From Lachnospiraceae bacterium (GTDB lineage Bacteria; Bacillota; Clostridia; Lachnospirales; Lachnospiraceae), in assembly GCA_009774245.1 (NCBI GenBank), contig VSNM01000002.1, positions 124,001 to 188,000 on the forward strand: DNA of 64,000 nucleotides, read 5' to 3'. Positions within the stretch are counted from its first letter, which is position 1; each line of letters opens with the position of its first letter. Both the position numbers and the translations under genes were made by a program. This document shows positions 36,937-45,861 of the stretch, in pieces. The notes beneath the pieces were generated by a model, which saw nothing but the letters and a program-made list of their open reading frames with translations, made no database searches and was not told the origin of the DNA.

Positions 36937-37578
36937 TTACTCCACATCATAACATACTCTTAAACCATTCAACGATACTAACACTGCGCTTAAAATCGTT
37001 GTGAGAAGCCATGCCAAAAAAGCAATTATTTTCTTACCATTACTTTTAAGTTTGATCCGCTGTATGTCAATCAGATGCTCTTGTATGTACCCATCTAATT
37101 TGCTATAAGCTGCACAGGCTTCTTCAAATTTAAGGTAATCCTCTTCATATGAAACACATTTCTTTGCCTCAATCTTTTTTATTTCAGCATCACCCAATAA
37201 TGTTTTATATGTGACATAAAATTTGCCGTCACTGACATACGATATATCTACACGCCGAATATATTTTTTAAATTCCTCAATTCTCCGATAATAGATAATA
37301 AACAATTCTTTATAACAATCCATTATCATTCTATTCAAATGTCGCTCAGCCCTGTCTAATTGCTCATTAATATACTCTCGATCCGTGCTGTTAACATAAC
37401 ACCTGGCCAAATGATCTGTAAATGCTCTCGACTCGTTGAAAATGGAAATTGGCATTCTTTCGTCTAAAGATTCTATCGTTGCTAATAAAACTTTTACCAC
37501 ATTCTCATAACTGTAATTCAAATCATGTATTTTGGTAAAAATTTCATCTTTTACAACCTGATTTTCTTTTGCATCCAT
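36937..37578 (-). CDS. Unknown helical protein with a C-terminal membrane helix
   Basis: 213 residues, strongly helical and charged through about residue 185, then KKIIAFLAWLLTTILSAVLVS as a single membrane segment and a short tail ending at Glu. No family recognised. Codon use is visibly AT-rich compared with its neighbours. The start ATG 37578 has AAGG-type sites and follows the 92-residue gene by seven bases. The two form a cassette with their own promoter and terminator. A cytoplasmic helical domain on a C-terminal anchor is a layout also seen in membrane effectors, but nothing here proves that role. Confidence 0.75.
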   Translation of the reverse strand: MDAKENQVVKDEIFTKIHDLNYSYENVVKVLLATIESLDERMPISIFNESRAFTDHLARCYVNSTDREYINEQLDRAERHLNRMIMDCYKELFIIYYRRIEEFKKYIRRVDISYVSDGKFYVTYKTLLGDAEIKKIEAKKCVSYEEDYLKFEEACAAYSKLDGYIQEHLIDIQRIKLKSNGKKIIAFLAWLLTTILSAVLVSLNGLRVCYDVE

Positions 37579-37585
37579 AGTATCC

Positions 37586-37864
37586 TTACCTTATTTTCAT
37601 TATTTGCCTATTCGTCTTTTCAGGATAGGAAAACCTATGATGCGCCGCAATCATAGAACCTCTTGGCAAGATTTCAGAAAATTTAACCTTTTTCCTCTTA
37701 GGCAGATAGACTTTCCAAATCTTATAAAATATTCTGTTTTTCTTTCTCATTACGTCCGCATGTCTGGCAATCTCCTCGATACTCATATTGGTGATCTTCT
37801 CTGGTGTTAAATTCACCACCTCTTGAACAATACCAGCCATATTATTTGTCAACCGCATCTTCAT
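37586..37864 (-). CDS. Small AT-rich hypothetical protein
   Basis: 92 residues, basic at the C terminus, with no membrane segment or known motif. ATG 37864 is chosen because GGAG lies 7 bases upstream; the longer reading starts at a TTG 21 bases earlier without a site. It includes PEKITNMSIEEIARHAD, a probable helical segment, and a Lys/Arg-rich stretch YLPKRKKVKF. It precedes the 213-residue gene and is likely co-transcribed with it. Function unknown. Confidence 0.7.
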   Translation of the reverse strand: MKMRLTNNMAGIVQEVVNLTPEKITNMSIEEIARHADVMRKKNRIFYKIWKVYLPKRKKVKFSEILPRGSMIAAHHRFSYPEKTNRQIMKIR

Positions 37865-37902
37865 AAGTGTTCTCCAAGCTTTCAACTATTTGAATTGTTT
37901 TT

Positions 37903-37931
37903 ATTTTAGTTCAACATACCATATATGTCAA
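37903..37931 (-). promoter_or_regulatory. Near-consensus promoter of the AT-rich cassette
   Basis: Minus strand: TTGACA (37926-37931), 17-base spacer, TAAAAT (37903-37908). This is among the best promoter matches seen in the window, with predicted start near 37896 and a leader of about 30 bases. Confidence 0.8.
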
Positions 37932-37962
37932 GAAAATTTAACAAGTCAACTCCTGACATATT

Positions 37963-40845
37963 CTATTTTTGGTAGTTTATTTCCACTATATACTCTTTAT
38001 TGACAAAGCACTCCCGATATCCATTTTTCTCTGCAAAATCCGTGATCAGTCCCCACTTCTGATAAGGAAGTCCATCCGCCTCCGTCAGGTTCTCCACAGA
38101 GGAACGCCCCAATATGATCACCGGAAGTGTATCCGATGCCGCATTGTTTGTCAGGCGGTTCAGGTCTTCCTTTAGTGTATCCATACTGTTCGAATCCAAA
38201 TCCGCCCACGTTGTAAAGATCGCCGGTTCCATATCAAACAGATACGATAATGCCGGGATATCGCCATACAATATCACCTGCTTTTCATTTAAATGGTTTT
38301 GATATAAGTACCTGTCAAGTTCCTCGAGTGCATCTTTCTTATCCGTTGTCGTCTCAAGACCTGCGCCTGCACCGTTGCATTGCAGTTCGATTCTGACACG
38401 GTTGTTATTTTCCTGAACTCCTCTGTCATGAAACACAAACCCGATTCCAAACAGGACACTCTGTACTGCTGTACACACAAGGATAAAAACGAATGTTATC
38501 CGAAACGCAAAACAGTTTATTCCTGCTTTGCAGCTTCTTCTAAACATCTCTTCCATCATCAAGAATGACACCGGAATCACCAGAAACAGATTATTTATAA
38601 TAGGGTACAACCCGTTATTGCTGCCGAGCGGCGTCACAAAGATGATGACTAACAAAAATACAGCCCATAATTTTATATCCCTCCGCGCTGTTTTATAAAA
38701 TAACGCCCATATACACAAAGCAATCACGATCAGCAGATAGACGGTACACCACTTATACATGCTAAAATAATCACTGTAATCGAAATTAAACATTCCCCTG
38801 CCATAGCAAAAACGGAGCACCACAAACAATCCCAGCGCATACAGCGCTTCAAAGGCATATGTTATCGCTTTCTTTTCTGCTATTTTCTTCACCTTGCCCA
38901 ATAGATAAAAAAATACCAGCCCTGCCGCCATATATCCCACAAACAGAAACAGCCATACACTGTAATGAATATAATCTTCAAACATTGCCGTGACCATCGA
39001 TGTCGGCTTATAATCTGTCGCGTGGTCCGTCATTCCAAACAGGGAGGCGATCATCTGCGGATAGGCCGCCGCGCCGTATCGCACACAGATAACCAAAAGC
39101 GGAACGAGCAGTCCCGCCAGATAACCGCCCACACAGTACAGAGTGTGTGTTACCAGTGTTCTAAACCATGCGCTATTTCCTGCCTCTGATTTCCTGCGAT
39201 TCCAGAAGCAATCGCACCACACGGGCAGAATCAGCGCCATGTACGTAATATTCGGCATTCTCACCGCCACACAGAGCCCTAAGATAACACCTGCCACAAT
39301 AAAACAGGTTCTCTTCTGTCGCTCCTGCTCCTTTGTGATTCCCACAAACAATACCATGACAGCGATCGTCATCAAAAGATATCCCAGATAATGATATAAA
39401 ATAACACCCGGCGCCCAGCAGAGCGAGAGCGCTGCCAGCTCTGACACAAACAGCAATATACAAAATAACCTGCGGTTTTGTCCATAGCGTTTCCACAGAA
39501 ATAGATATACGCCCGCCGCCACAGCCCCGATCAACAATCCGCAGTAGACATTCATGCCCACCCAGCAGTCCCCGAACGGCAGCTTCGACAGCAGAACGCC
39601 TGTCACATTTGCCAGATACGTCGCCAGCTTCCACATCGGGTTCAGCGAGTCAAAGAAGCGATAATTGCCCAGCGCGTAACCCGCGTCCATCAGATCCAGG
39701 CCGACACACACATGGCGCAGCGGATATAACAGCAGAAGCAGCGCCGGAACACTCTTCTGCCGTATCAGCTCAATCACAGTGCACACCAGATATACACACA
39801 GCACACTGACGATCATATGCCCCAAAAAGCTTATGACAGAACCATGCAGCAGCGTCTCACTGTGCACCCAGCCCGCCCACATACCGCGAATATTGATGTG
39901 CTCATGAATCAGATAGACGCCAAACGCCGCGCCCGACAACCGTTCCATCGGCCTCCGGAAACGCTCCAGCACACGCTCCGCCCTGCTTTCACACGAATTC
40001 CCTCTCAAATTCTCCTGAAACAGCAAAAACAGTCCCACCGCCCCTGTATAGCAAAACAGAAAATTGTAGGTGTATCCATAGTTCGTCAGATCTTCCAGTT
40101 TTCCGGTTTTCAGAAAAAATCCCCTGATCAGAACAAAGGAGGCAAACACCGCCAGCACACTGCCAAGATACAGCGCGGCCGCCCTCCTTCTGGTCCGCAC
40201 GCACGCAAGTCCATATCTCCTCAGATATGCCCCTGTCAGATACAGCACCACAAACCACAGACTGTCATACCCGTACTTGTCCCATGGAAGCTGCATCGGA
40301 ATGACAGTCTTTGATATACTGAATAGCAGCAGAAAACCAGACAGCAGATATTTCAATTCCTTCTGGTCCATACAGGCAACCCCTGCGTTCAAAAACGGCA
40401 TGATCAGACATAAAATAACATAGGATGTCGCAAACCAGTAATGCTCTGTCACGACCGGAAAGCAGTAGGAGAGAATCTGATAAGGATCAATCTCCTGCAC
40501 GCCGATCACAAGCGCGCCGCAGCCAAAAAGAACCGAGTAAAAAAACACCTGCTTCCATATCCTGAACGGTTTGCGCAGTACCCCAAAAAATGTGAACTGT
40601 TTCCCGTCTGTCGTGCTGCCCCACGCATCTACGCCAAAATACCCGCTGATGAGCACATAGACGTTGACGGCCACCAGACAAAACGCCTCGACAAGCCATG
40701 CCGTGTATCCGGCCGCCGTCATCCCTGCCCTTGCCGGATCTCCCAGCAGTCCGCCCTTGCTAAGATAATGCAGGCATACGATCATCAGCATCGCTATGAT
40801 GCGCAGCAGCTCATAATTTAATTGTCTTTTTCTTCCTGCAGCCAT
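37963..40845 (-). CDS. Acyltransferase-3 fused to a GT-C-like membrane domain
   Basis: A 960-residue, heavily hydrophobic protein. Residues about 1-370 are an acyltransferase-3 (OafA-type) domain: YELLRIIAMLMIVCLHYL contains the R...H motif of the first helix, and VAVNVYVLISGYFGV follows. From about 375 a second polytopic domain begins with LDLMDAGYALGNYRFFDS, an acidic first loop as in GT-C enzymes, with a dozen further helices and a soluble C-terminal domain of about 150 residues. No stop or frameshift separates the parts. The start overlaps the pseG end by 28 bases. Likely O-acetylation combined with sugar transfer on the outer face; substrates unknown. Confidence 0.85.
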   Translation of the reverse strand: MAAGRKRQLNYELLRIIAMLMIVCLHYLSKGGLLGDPARAGMTAAGYTAWLVEAFCLVAVNVYVLISGYFGVDAWGSTTDGKQFTFFGVLRKPFRIWKQVFFYSVLFGCGALVIGVQEIDPYQILSYCFPVVTEHYWFATSYVILCLIMPFLNAGVACMDQKELKYLLSGFLLLFSISKTVIPMQLPWDKYGYDSLWFVVLYLTGAYLRRYGLACVRTRRRAAALYLGSVLAVFASFVLIRGFFLKTGKLEDLTNYGYTYNFLFCYTGAVGLFLLFQENLRGNSCESRAERVLERFRRPMERLSGAAFGVYLIHEHINIRGMWAGWVHSETLLHGSVISFLGHMIVSVLCVYLVCTVIELIRQKSVPALLLLLYPLRHVCVGLDLMDAGYALGNYRFFDSLNPMWKLATYLANVTGVLLSKLPFGDCWVGMNVYCGLLIGAVAAGVYLFLWKRYGQNRRLFCILLFVSELAALSLCWAPGVILYHYLGYLLMTIAVMVLFVGITKEQERQKRTCFIVAGVILGLCVAVRMPNITYMALILPVWCDCFWNRRKSEAGNSAWFRTLVTHTLYCVGGYLAGLLVPLLVICVRYGAAAYPQMIASLFGMTDHATDYKPTSMVTAMFEDYIHYSVWLFLFVGYMAAGLVFFYLLGKVKKIAEKKAITYAFEALYALGLFVVLRFCYGRGMFNFDYSDYFSMYKWCTVYLLIVIALCIWALFYKTARRDIKLWAVFLLVIIFVTPLGSNNGLYPIINNLFLVIPVSFLMMEEMFRRSCKAGINCFAFRITFVFILVCTAVQSVLFGIGFVFHDRGVQENNNRVRIELQCNGAGAGLETTTDKKDALEELDRYLYQNHLNEKQVILYGDIPALSYLFDMEPAIFTTWADLDSNSMDTLKEDLNRLTNNAASDTLPVIILGRSSVENLTEADGLPYQKWGLITDFAEKNGYRECFVNKEYIVEINYQK

Positions 40846-41969
40846 GGTCCTCCCTCGTTTCTGTCACGCTCTAGCTCCATCAGCTCCCCCGCGATGCGGT
40901 GCGCCCCTCTGCCGTCAATCAGTCCTTTCTCCTGACTGTGCAGGCGTTCCCTGTACGATCTGTCATCAATACATCTTCTCAGCGCCGCTCTCACCCTGTC
41001 TGCCACCGCCCCGCGCTCCGCGGCAAAGCAGCCCGCATTGACAATATCTGTGAGCGCCCCCAGCGCCTCGGCTCCCTGCCTTTGATTCTCCGCAAAATAA
41101 AACACGATCATCGGCACCCCGAGAGAGCTGACCTCGTAGATCGTGCTCCCTGTCGCGGAGATCACCACATCGCTCTCCAGAAGCAGACTGCGCATATCCT
41201 TCACCCCTTCGTGAACCGTGACTGCCACGCTGCCCCCCACTGACTCTGCGATTCTGTGTCCATGCCATTCCCGCACTGTACCGCACTGGTATCTGCGCTT
41301 TAGCTCCTCCGCAAACCTGTTAAAAGGACCGCTGATCAGATGCAGACGGATTCCCTGTCCCGCAATTACCCCGTCACCGCACAGAGCGTCCGTCAAAGCC
41401 GCCGCCGCAAAATAGGGATCGCTGCCCCCGGTTGTTATTATAACATCTGTTACCTTTTCTCGGATCACGTACCCCGCAGGCTCCTGAAACGCTTTGCGAA
41501 GCGGCATATACGCGGCGCCCAGCAGCACCCTCGCCGGACACTGCCCTGTCCCCGCATAATTTCTTTCCAGCCCCGGCGCATAGATATTATAATTGATCAG
41601 CAAGTCCACCGGATAAGCCATCCCCATATCTTCAAAGCACGCCACGCGGACAAGCTTTCGCAATTCCAGATAATAATCACAGCTCACCTGATAACTGTCC
41701 ACGAGCAATACCGTGCTGTCACTGTCCGGTTCCTCCTGAAACAACTGCTTCAGCCGCGGAAGCTCGCTCATCATGTCCCTGAAATCTGTATCCAGCACGA
41801 TCACACGAAAGCCCCTGTCCCCGATCATCGAACAGCAGCCTTCATCCGCCGTGATGAACACAGGCGGATGAAGGCTGTCCCTGTCCGCTGCCGCCTCCGC
41901 AACGGCAAGACAGCGCATCACATGCCCCATGCCAATATCAGTATTGCCATCTGCACGAATATATAACAT
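40818..41969 (-). CDS. pseG: UDP-2,4-diacetamido-2,4,6-trideoxy-beta-L-altropyranose hydrolase
   Basis: A 383-residue GT-B-like nucleotide hydrolase that removes UDP to release the free sugar for condensation. The N terminus IRADGNTDIGMGHVMRCLAV is the PseG hallmark (GxGHxxR), and the C-terminal half has TGGSDPYF and ISATGSTIYEVSSLGVPM. The PseG-type hydrolase, as opposed to a NeuC-like epimerase, argues for pseudaminic rather than legionaminic acid. It starts five bases after the deacetylase stop. Confidence 0.92.
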   Translation of the reverse strand: MLYIRADGNTDIGMGHVMRCLAVAEAAADRDSLHPPVFITADEGCCSMIGDRGFRVIVLDTDFRDMMSELPRLKQLFQEEPDSDSTVLLVDSYQVSCDYYLELRKLVRVACFEDMGMAYPVDLLINYNIYAPGLERNYAGTGQCPARVLLGAAYMPLRKAFQEPAGYVIREKVTDVIITTGGSDPYFAAAALTDALCGDGVIAGQGIRLHLISGPFNRFAEELKRRYQCGTVREWHGHRIAESVGGSVAVTVHEGVKDMRSLLLESDVVISATGSTIYEVSSLGVPMIVFYFAENQRQGAEALGALTDIVNAGCFAAERGAVADRVRAALRRCIDDRSYRERLHSQEKGLIDGRGAHRIAGELMELERDRNEGGPWLQEEKDN

Positions 41970-41974
41970 CTCTT

Positions 41975-42676
41975 TTATTCCCCCGAGCGCCCTATCATTT
42001 TCCGAACCAGCATGAATGCCTCTGCCCGCTCCATACCTGCCGCCATGCCGCGCGTCCGCGACAGCACATCCATCCCGTCAAGGCTTCTTGGATGCGGATA
42101 CACGCAGAGCTCTGACACGTAACAGTTCATCGCCTGCTCCTTCCTAATATAATAGTCCGTGATATCCACAAACACATTTGGGGAAAAGGCCGGCTGTGCA
42201 CTGTGGTCAAAATTCCACTCTGACGAGGAGAGCGTCTCAAACGCGTAGATCTCCTCCACACAGCAGCCGCCGACCGGCCTCGTCGCCGTGAGCACAGCGC
42301 GCGCTGTATACTGATGATCCACATTCAGATCGCCGCTGTAATGTGTGTAGACAATCTGCGGCTGCAGCTCCTGTATCCTGCTCTCCACTGCCTTCACAAT
42401 GTCCAGCAGATCGACGTCATCAAAGCGGTTATCCGGAAAATCCGCAAAAAATACTTCCCGATAGCCGATCGCCCGCGCACTCTCCAACGTGTTGCGGTGA
42501 AGCTCCTCCACAATCTCCCGCCTGGTATCCTCCCTGTGTGTGCTGCGTGAGGTCTGTCCCTCCCCCAGAATCAGGGCATAGACAGCATCTCCCTCCGCCG
42601 CGTGCCTTGCCGCTGTACCACCGACACCCAGAATCTCATCGTCGGGATGCGCTGCCACTACCAACACTGTTTTCAT
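41975..42676 (-). CDS. PIG-L-family N-deacetylase
   Basis: A 233-residue zinc-dependent deacetylase. AAHPDDEILGVGGTA gives the Zn ligands and catalytic Asp (HPDDE), and LNVDHQYTARAVLTATRP supplies the distal His. Family members remove N-acetyl groups from GlcNAc-type sugars. It lies between pseG and a formyltransferase gene, so removing an acetyl group from a pseudaminic acid intermediate, to be replaced by formyl, is the likely job (inference). ATG 42676 has AGGAG upstream. Confidence 0.92.
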   Translation of the reverse strand: MKTVLVVAAHPDDEILGVGGTAARHAAEGDAVYALILGEGQTSRSTHREDTRREIVEELHRNTLESARAIGYREVFFADFPDNRFDDVDLLDIVKAVESRIQELQPQIVYTHYSGDLNVDHQYTARAVLTATRPVGGCCVEEIYAFETLSSSEWNFDHSAQPAFSPNVFVDITDYYIRKEQAMNCYVSELCVYPHPRSLDGMDVLSRTRGMAAGMERAEAFMLVRKMIGRSGE

Positions 42677-42710
42677 CTCATTGATCTCCTATTATTCCAT
42701 TATTTATTCA

Positions 42711-43421
42711 CTAATCCTGTCTGCGCCGAAAAACTACCTTCGCCGAGAGTTCCTTTTCCCCGCTCTCGCTGTCCACAAATCCAGCCTGTTCAAACTCCAG
42801 CCGATAATCTCCAAATTCGATAAACGCCCTGGGGTACCCTTCCGCGTCCAGCATTCTGATATAATCATAGATTTGGTCTGTTTTCATATCGGATGTTATA
42901 CGGCTTTCCTCCGGCTTTCTGCGTTTAAATACCACTGGTTCTCCTTCCTGTGGAACAGGTGTCATTTTTTCTTTTCCTTCCGCCAGAAACCGTGGAATCA
43001 TCTCCCGAAAAATAATATCCGAACAGCGCACGAAGATTTCCTGCGCGCTGCCCTCCAGGGACAGATCATGTTTCATATAAACCGGACCACCGTCAAGCTT
43101 CTCCGTCATTCTGATCGCGGAGATTTTTGTTTTCTGATGCCCGCGCACGATCAGATTCTGCAGCGGACTTCCTCCCCGCCCATAGGGCAGGTCTGTCATA
43201 TGAAACACCACACACTCCCAGTTGTCTGTCATTTCACGCGGCATGATGTAGGACCAGTGTGGCAGAAAGATGTAGTCCGGGTGAAAATCACACACGTTAT
43301 CTGTCGTAAATTCCTCTTTGGTCGTATAAATAACAATGTCATGGACGCCCTTATATTGTCTCTGCAGCGCCTCCGCCCGCTCAATATTCCATGATTTGAT
43401 CGTCGCAATGATAATCCTCAT
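42711..43421 (-). CDS. Formyltransferase-fold protein, likely sugar N-formyltransferase
   Basis: 236 residues with the formyl-tetrahydrofolate transferase core: FHMTDLPYGRGGSPLQNLI corresponds to the HxxLPxxRGxSP motif, and EKLDGGPVYMKHDL has the catalytic Asp. The Asn normally two places before the His is Val here. The C-terminal 50 residues form a small extra domain. Within the pse gene set and beside a deacetylase, it probably puts a formyl group on an amino group of the nonulosonate or its precursor. It is too short to be a methionyl-tRNA formyltransferase. Confidence 0.87.
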   Translation of the reverse strand: MRIIIATIKSWNIERAEALQRQYKGVHDIVIYTTKEEFTTDNVCDFHPDYIFLPHWSYIMPREMTDNWECVVFHMTDLPYGRGGSPLQNLIVRGHQKTKISAIRMTEKLDGGPVYMKHDLSLEGSAQEIFVRCSDIIFREMIPRFLAEGKEKMTPVPQEGEPVVFKRRKPEESRITSDMKTDQIYDYIRMLDAEGYPRAFIEFGDYRLEFEQAGFVDSESGEKELSAKVVFRRRQD

Positions 43422-43439
43422 TTCATAACACCTTCTATA

Positions 43440-43925
43440 TCACTTTTTTATGTCACTTTCCTGCATCCCATCTGCAACATTCTTTTCATACTGTATATAC
43501 CCCGGCAAATCTTTTCTGAGAAAAGTGCATTTCTCAAACGTTCTGGCTGAGGCATGATTTCCATACTTTACCTGTCCGACTATTTTCGTCACATGCACGG
43601 TCTGATCTGTCTGCATCTGTGCCTGCACCATCCGGAGCATCCTGCACCCATACCCCTTTCCGCGCTGGTCGGCCGCCACACTGTAGTCGACAACTGCCTC
43701 GCTGTCCTCCACATTCAGACGAATCTGCCCCACAGGCGTCTCGTCATCACACAGGATATACTGATACACTGTCGAATCCGCCATCATTTTTTCAAACCAT
43801 AACACGTGTGTCTCATAAGGAATCTTCTCCGTGTGAAAGGCATTACGACGCACTGTATCATCATTCGCCCATCCAAATAACAAATCCCTGTCAGCACAGA
43901 CCGCCCTCCGTAGCCGCAGGCTCAT
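43440..43925 (-). CDS. pseH: UDP-4-amino-4,6-dideoxy-L-AltNAc N-acetyltransferase
   Basis: A 161-residue GNAT enzyme. LRLRRAVCADRDLLFGWAND is typical of PseH, and the acetyl-CoA loop is in DQRGKGYGCRMLRM. It would acetylate the 4-amino group made by PseC. Its start overlaps the pseI stop as ATGA, supporting one translational unit. Function is assigned from context plus the N-terminal motif. Confidence 0.9.
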   Translation of the reverse strand: MSLRLRRAVCADRDLLFGWANDDTVRRNAFHTEKIPYETHVLWFEKMMADSTVYQYILCDDETPVGQIRLNVEDSEAVVDYSVAADQRGKGYGCRMLRMVQAQMQTDQTVHVTKIVGQVKYGNHASARTFEKCTFLRKDLPGYIQYEKNVADGMQESDIKK

Positions 43926-44992
43926 GACTCAGACGCCTCCATGCCGTCAACCGCATCAAACGTGAGCGGCGTGCCGCGCCTGAGATCGCGCCTGGCCTTC
44001 CTGCCAAGCACATCCTTATAATACTTTGGCTTCAATCCATATGCGGGACGGATACTTCTGACGTTTTCCGGTGTAAACGCCTCGCCAGCCACGATATCCT
44101 TCACCACAAACAGAGACCGCCGGAAGCAGGCGTTGCTCTCCTCCTGCGCCGAGACGCCGTAGATGACTGTCCCGATCGCCCGCTCCACCTCGCGCACCTG
44201 ATTCACCATATCGCGAAACTCATCCGGCTCCATGGAAAAGCCTGAATCCGGATTTTTGATCGCGCGGCTGATACAGAAATGCTTCTCGATGATATTCGCT
44301 CCCAGTGCTACGGCTGTTGCGGCACTGAAAGCCCCCATCGAGTGGTCAGAAAGCCCCACTGGAATATCAAAGCGCGCCTTCAGATCACCGATCGTGCCCA
44401 GATTCATTTCCTCAACCCTGGCCGGGTAGGCACTCGAGCACTTCATCAGCGCAAGCTGCCTGTTTCCGGTGCTGTAGATCGCCTCAACCGCCTCATGGAT
44501 CTCCTCCAGGGTTCCCATCCCAGTCGACATAATGATCGGCTTGTTCCTGGACGCGATATATTCCAGCAGGGGAATATCCACCAGCTCAAACGAGGCGATC
44601 TTATAAAAGCGCACGCCAAGCTCTTCCAGAAAGTCGACAGAGGTCCTGTCAAACGGCGTCGACAGGAAGTCAATGCCCACCTTCGCCGCCTCGTCACGAA
44701 GCTGCGCCTGCCACTCCCACGGCGTATAAGCCTTCTGATACAGGGAATACAGATTCTCTCCCTCCCATGTCCCCTTTTCAATCTGAAAATATTCATTGCT
44801 GCAGTCGATCGTCATCGTATCCGGCGTGTAGGTCTGTATCTTGACACAGTCCGCCCCCGCCTCCTTCGCCGCATGGATGAGTTCCAGCGCGCGTTCTATA
44901 CTCCCTGCGTGATTTGCAGACATCTCTGCTATAATATAGGCCGGATTGCCATCTCCCACCATTCTTCCATTTATATTTACACTGCTGCTCAT
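43922..44992 (-). CDS. pseI: Pseudaminic acid synthase
   Basis: 356 residues. The NeuB-type TIM barrel (about 1-285) has IIAEMSANHAGSIERAL, CVKIQTYTPDTMT and MSTGMGTLEEIHEAV; the C-terminal antifreeze-like SAF domain (about 290-350) has VRSIRPAYGLKPKYYKDVLG. It condenses the free 6-deoxy-AltdiNAc with phosphoenolpyruvate. Motifs are of the PseI rather than the NeuB (sialic acid) type. It overlaps pseF and pseH by four bases each. Confidence 0.94.
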   Translation of the reverse strand: MSSSVNINGRMVGDGNPAYIIAEMSANHAGSIERALELIHAAKEAGADCVKIQTYTPDTMTIDCSNEYFQIEKGTWEGENLYSLYQKAYTPWEWQAQLRDEAAKVGIDFLSTPFDRTSVDFLEELGVRFYKIASFELVDIPLLEYIASRNKPIIMSTGMGTLEEIHEAVEAIYSTGNRQLALMKCSSAYPARVEEMNLGTIGDLKARFDIPVGLSDHSMGAFSAATAVALGANIIEKHFCISRAIKNPDSGFSMEPDEFRDMVNQVREVERAIGTVIYGVSAQEESNACFRRSLFVVKDIVAGEAFTPENVRSIRPAYGLKPKYYKDVLGRKARRDLRRGTPLTFDAVDGMEASES

Positions 44993-45687
44993 ATCGTCCT
45001 CCCCTGCATCATCTGATATTTCATCTCTGCTATTTCCCAGTCCTCCGGTGTATCGATATCCTGCACGTACTTCTCATCCTGTATCAAAGGAACCGCATTC
45101 TTCATCCAGATTGCCTTTTGCCGCTGAAAGCTCTCGACATTCAGACAGTAAAACTGGCCGCAGTCATGGTACAGCGGCTCCAGATCCTGTGAGCGCTTTG
45201 CCATGTTTTCCGGCCACCTCGGTGTCAGCCGCCCCTCCCTCACCACGACTCCCCGCTGTGGCGGGAAGGAGAACTTCACCACCGGAATCACGCAGTCAGC
45301 CTGCTCCTGTTCCAGCAGCAGCATCGCTCTCCTGATGGCGTCGGCTGTCACAAAGGGCGCTGTCGGATAGATACAGCATACCGTGTCAAAGCACATACCT
45401 ATCTGCTCATAGGACGTCAGAACCTCCGCTATGACATCCGCCGTCGTGGCAAAATCACCGGAGGCGTCCTCACTCCGGAAAAACGGCACCTTAGCGCCGG
45501 CCTCACGGGCAGTCTGCGCGATCTCCTCATCATCCGTGGACACCATAATCTCGTGAAATATATCCGCCTGCTGTGCCGCCGCAATACTGTACTCCAGAAT
45601 CGGCCTCCCCAGAAACGGTTTGATGTTCTTGCGCGGAATCCGCTTGCTGCCTCCCCTCGCCGTTATGATCGCTACGCTTCTACCCAT
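44989..45687 (-). CDS. pseF: CMP-pseudaminic acid synthetase
   Basis: A 232-residue cytidylyltransferase that activates the nonulosonate with CTP. ITARGGSKRIPRKNIK is the nucleotide-binding signature, CIYPTAPFVTADAI and YVQDIDTPEDWEIAE are further family motifs. A 175-bp spacer holding a repeat element separates it from pseC, while it overlaps pseI downstream. Confidence 0.94.
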   Translation of the reverse strand: MGRSVAIITARGGSKRIPRKNIKPFLGRPILEYSIAAAQQADIFHEIMVSTDDEEIAQTAREAGAKVPFFRSEDASGDFATTADVIAEVLTSYEQIGMCFDTVCCIYPTAPFVTADAIRRAMLLLEQEQADCVIPVVKFSFPPQRGVVVREGRLTPRWPENMAKRSQDLEPLYHDCGQFYCLNVESFQRQKAIWMKNAVPLIQDEKYVQDIDTPEDWEIAEMKYQMMQGRTI

Positions 45688-45735
45688 TCTCCATTCTCTC
45701 CTTCCCGCCTGTATATCTGTGTGCTCGTGTGCAAT

Positions 45736-45822
45736 CGAGTAGGGGAGTGCCCTTCTCCACTACTCGCGCGCCGGGCACCTGTCAGCGCATGCTGACATAT
45801 TTCCTCTGGGTGCCCGTGTGCA
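45736..45822. repeat. Double-hairpin intergenic element, copy B
   Basis: Stem 1 begins CGAGTAGGGG and ends CTACTCG, then CGCGCC, outer arms GGGCACC/GGGTGCCC, inner TCAGC-gcat-GCTGA, linker ATATTTCCTCT, end GTGTGCA. A fragment GTGCTCGTGTGCA at 45721-45733 just before it matches the end of another copy, suggesting a former tandem pair. Confidence 0.78.
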
Positions 45823-45829
45823 TCACGAA

Positions 45830-45853
45830 GAGTCTGGCTTTGCAACCAGACTC
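45830..45853. repeat. Hairpin between pseC and pseF
   Basis: GAGTCTGG and CCAGACTC form an 8-bp stem with an 8-base loop, just past the pseC stop. No T run follows on the minus strand, so it is not a convincing terminator. Confidence 0.45.
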
Positions 45854-45861
45854 ATACGCAC

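Noticed and set aside
42711..43421. Methionyl-tRNA formyltransferase
   Set aside because: Much too short, lacks the tRNA-binding C-terminal domain, and sits among sugar genes.
45830..45853. Hairpin after pseC as a terminator
   Set aside because: No T run follows on the transcribed strand, and the pse genes continue downstream.
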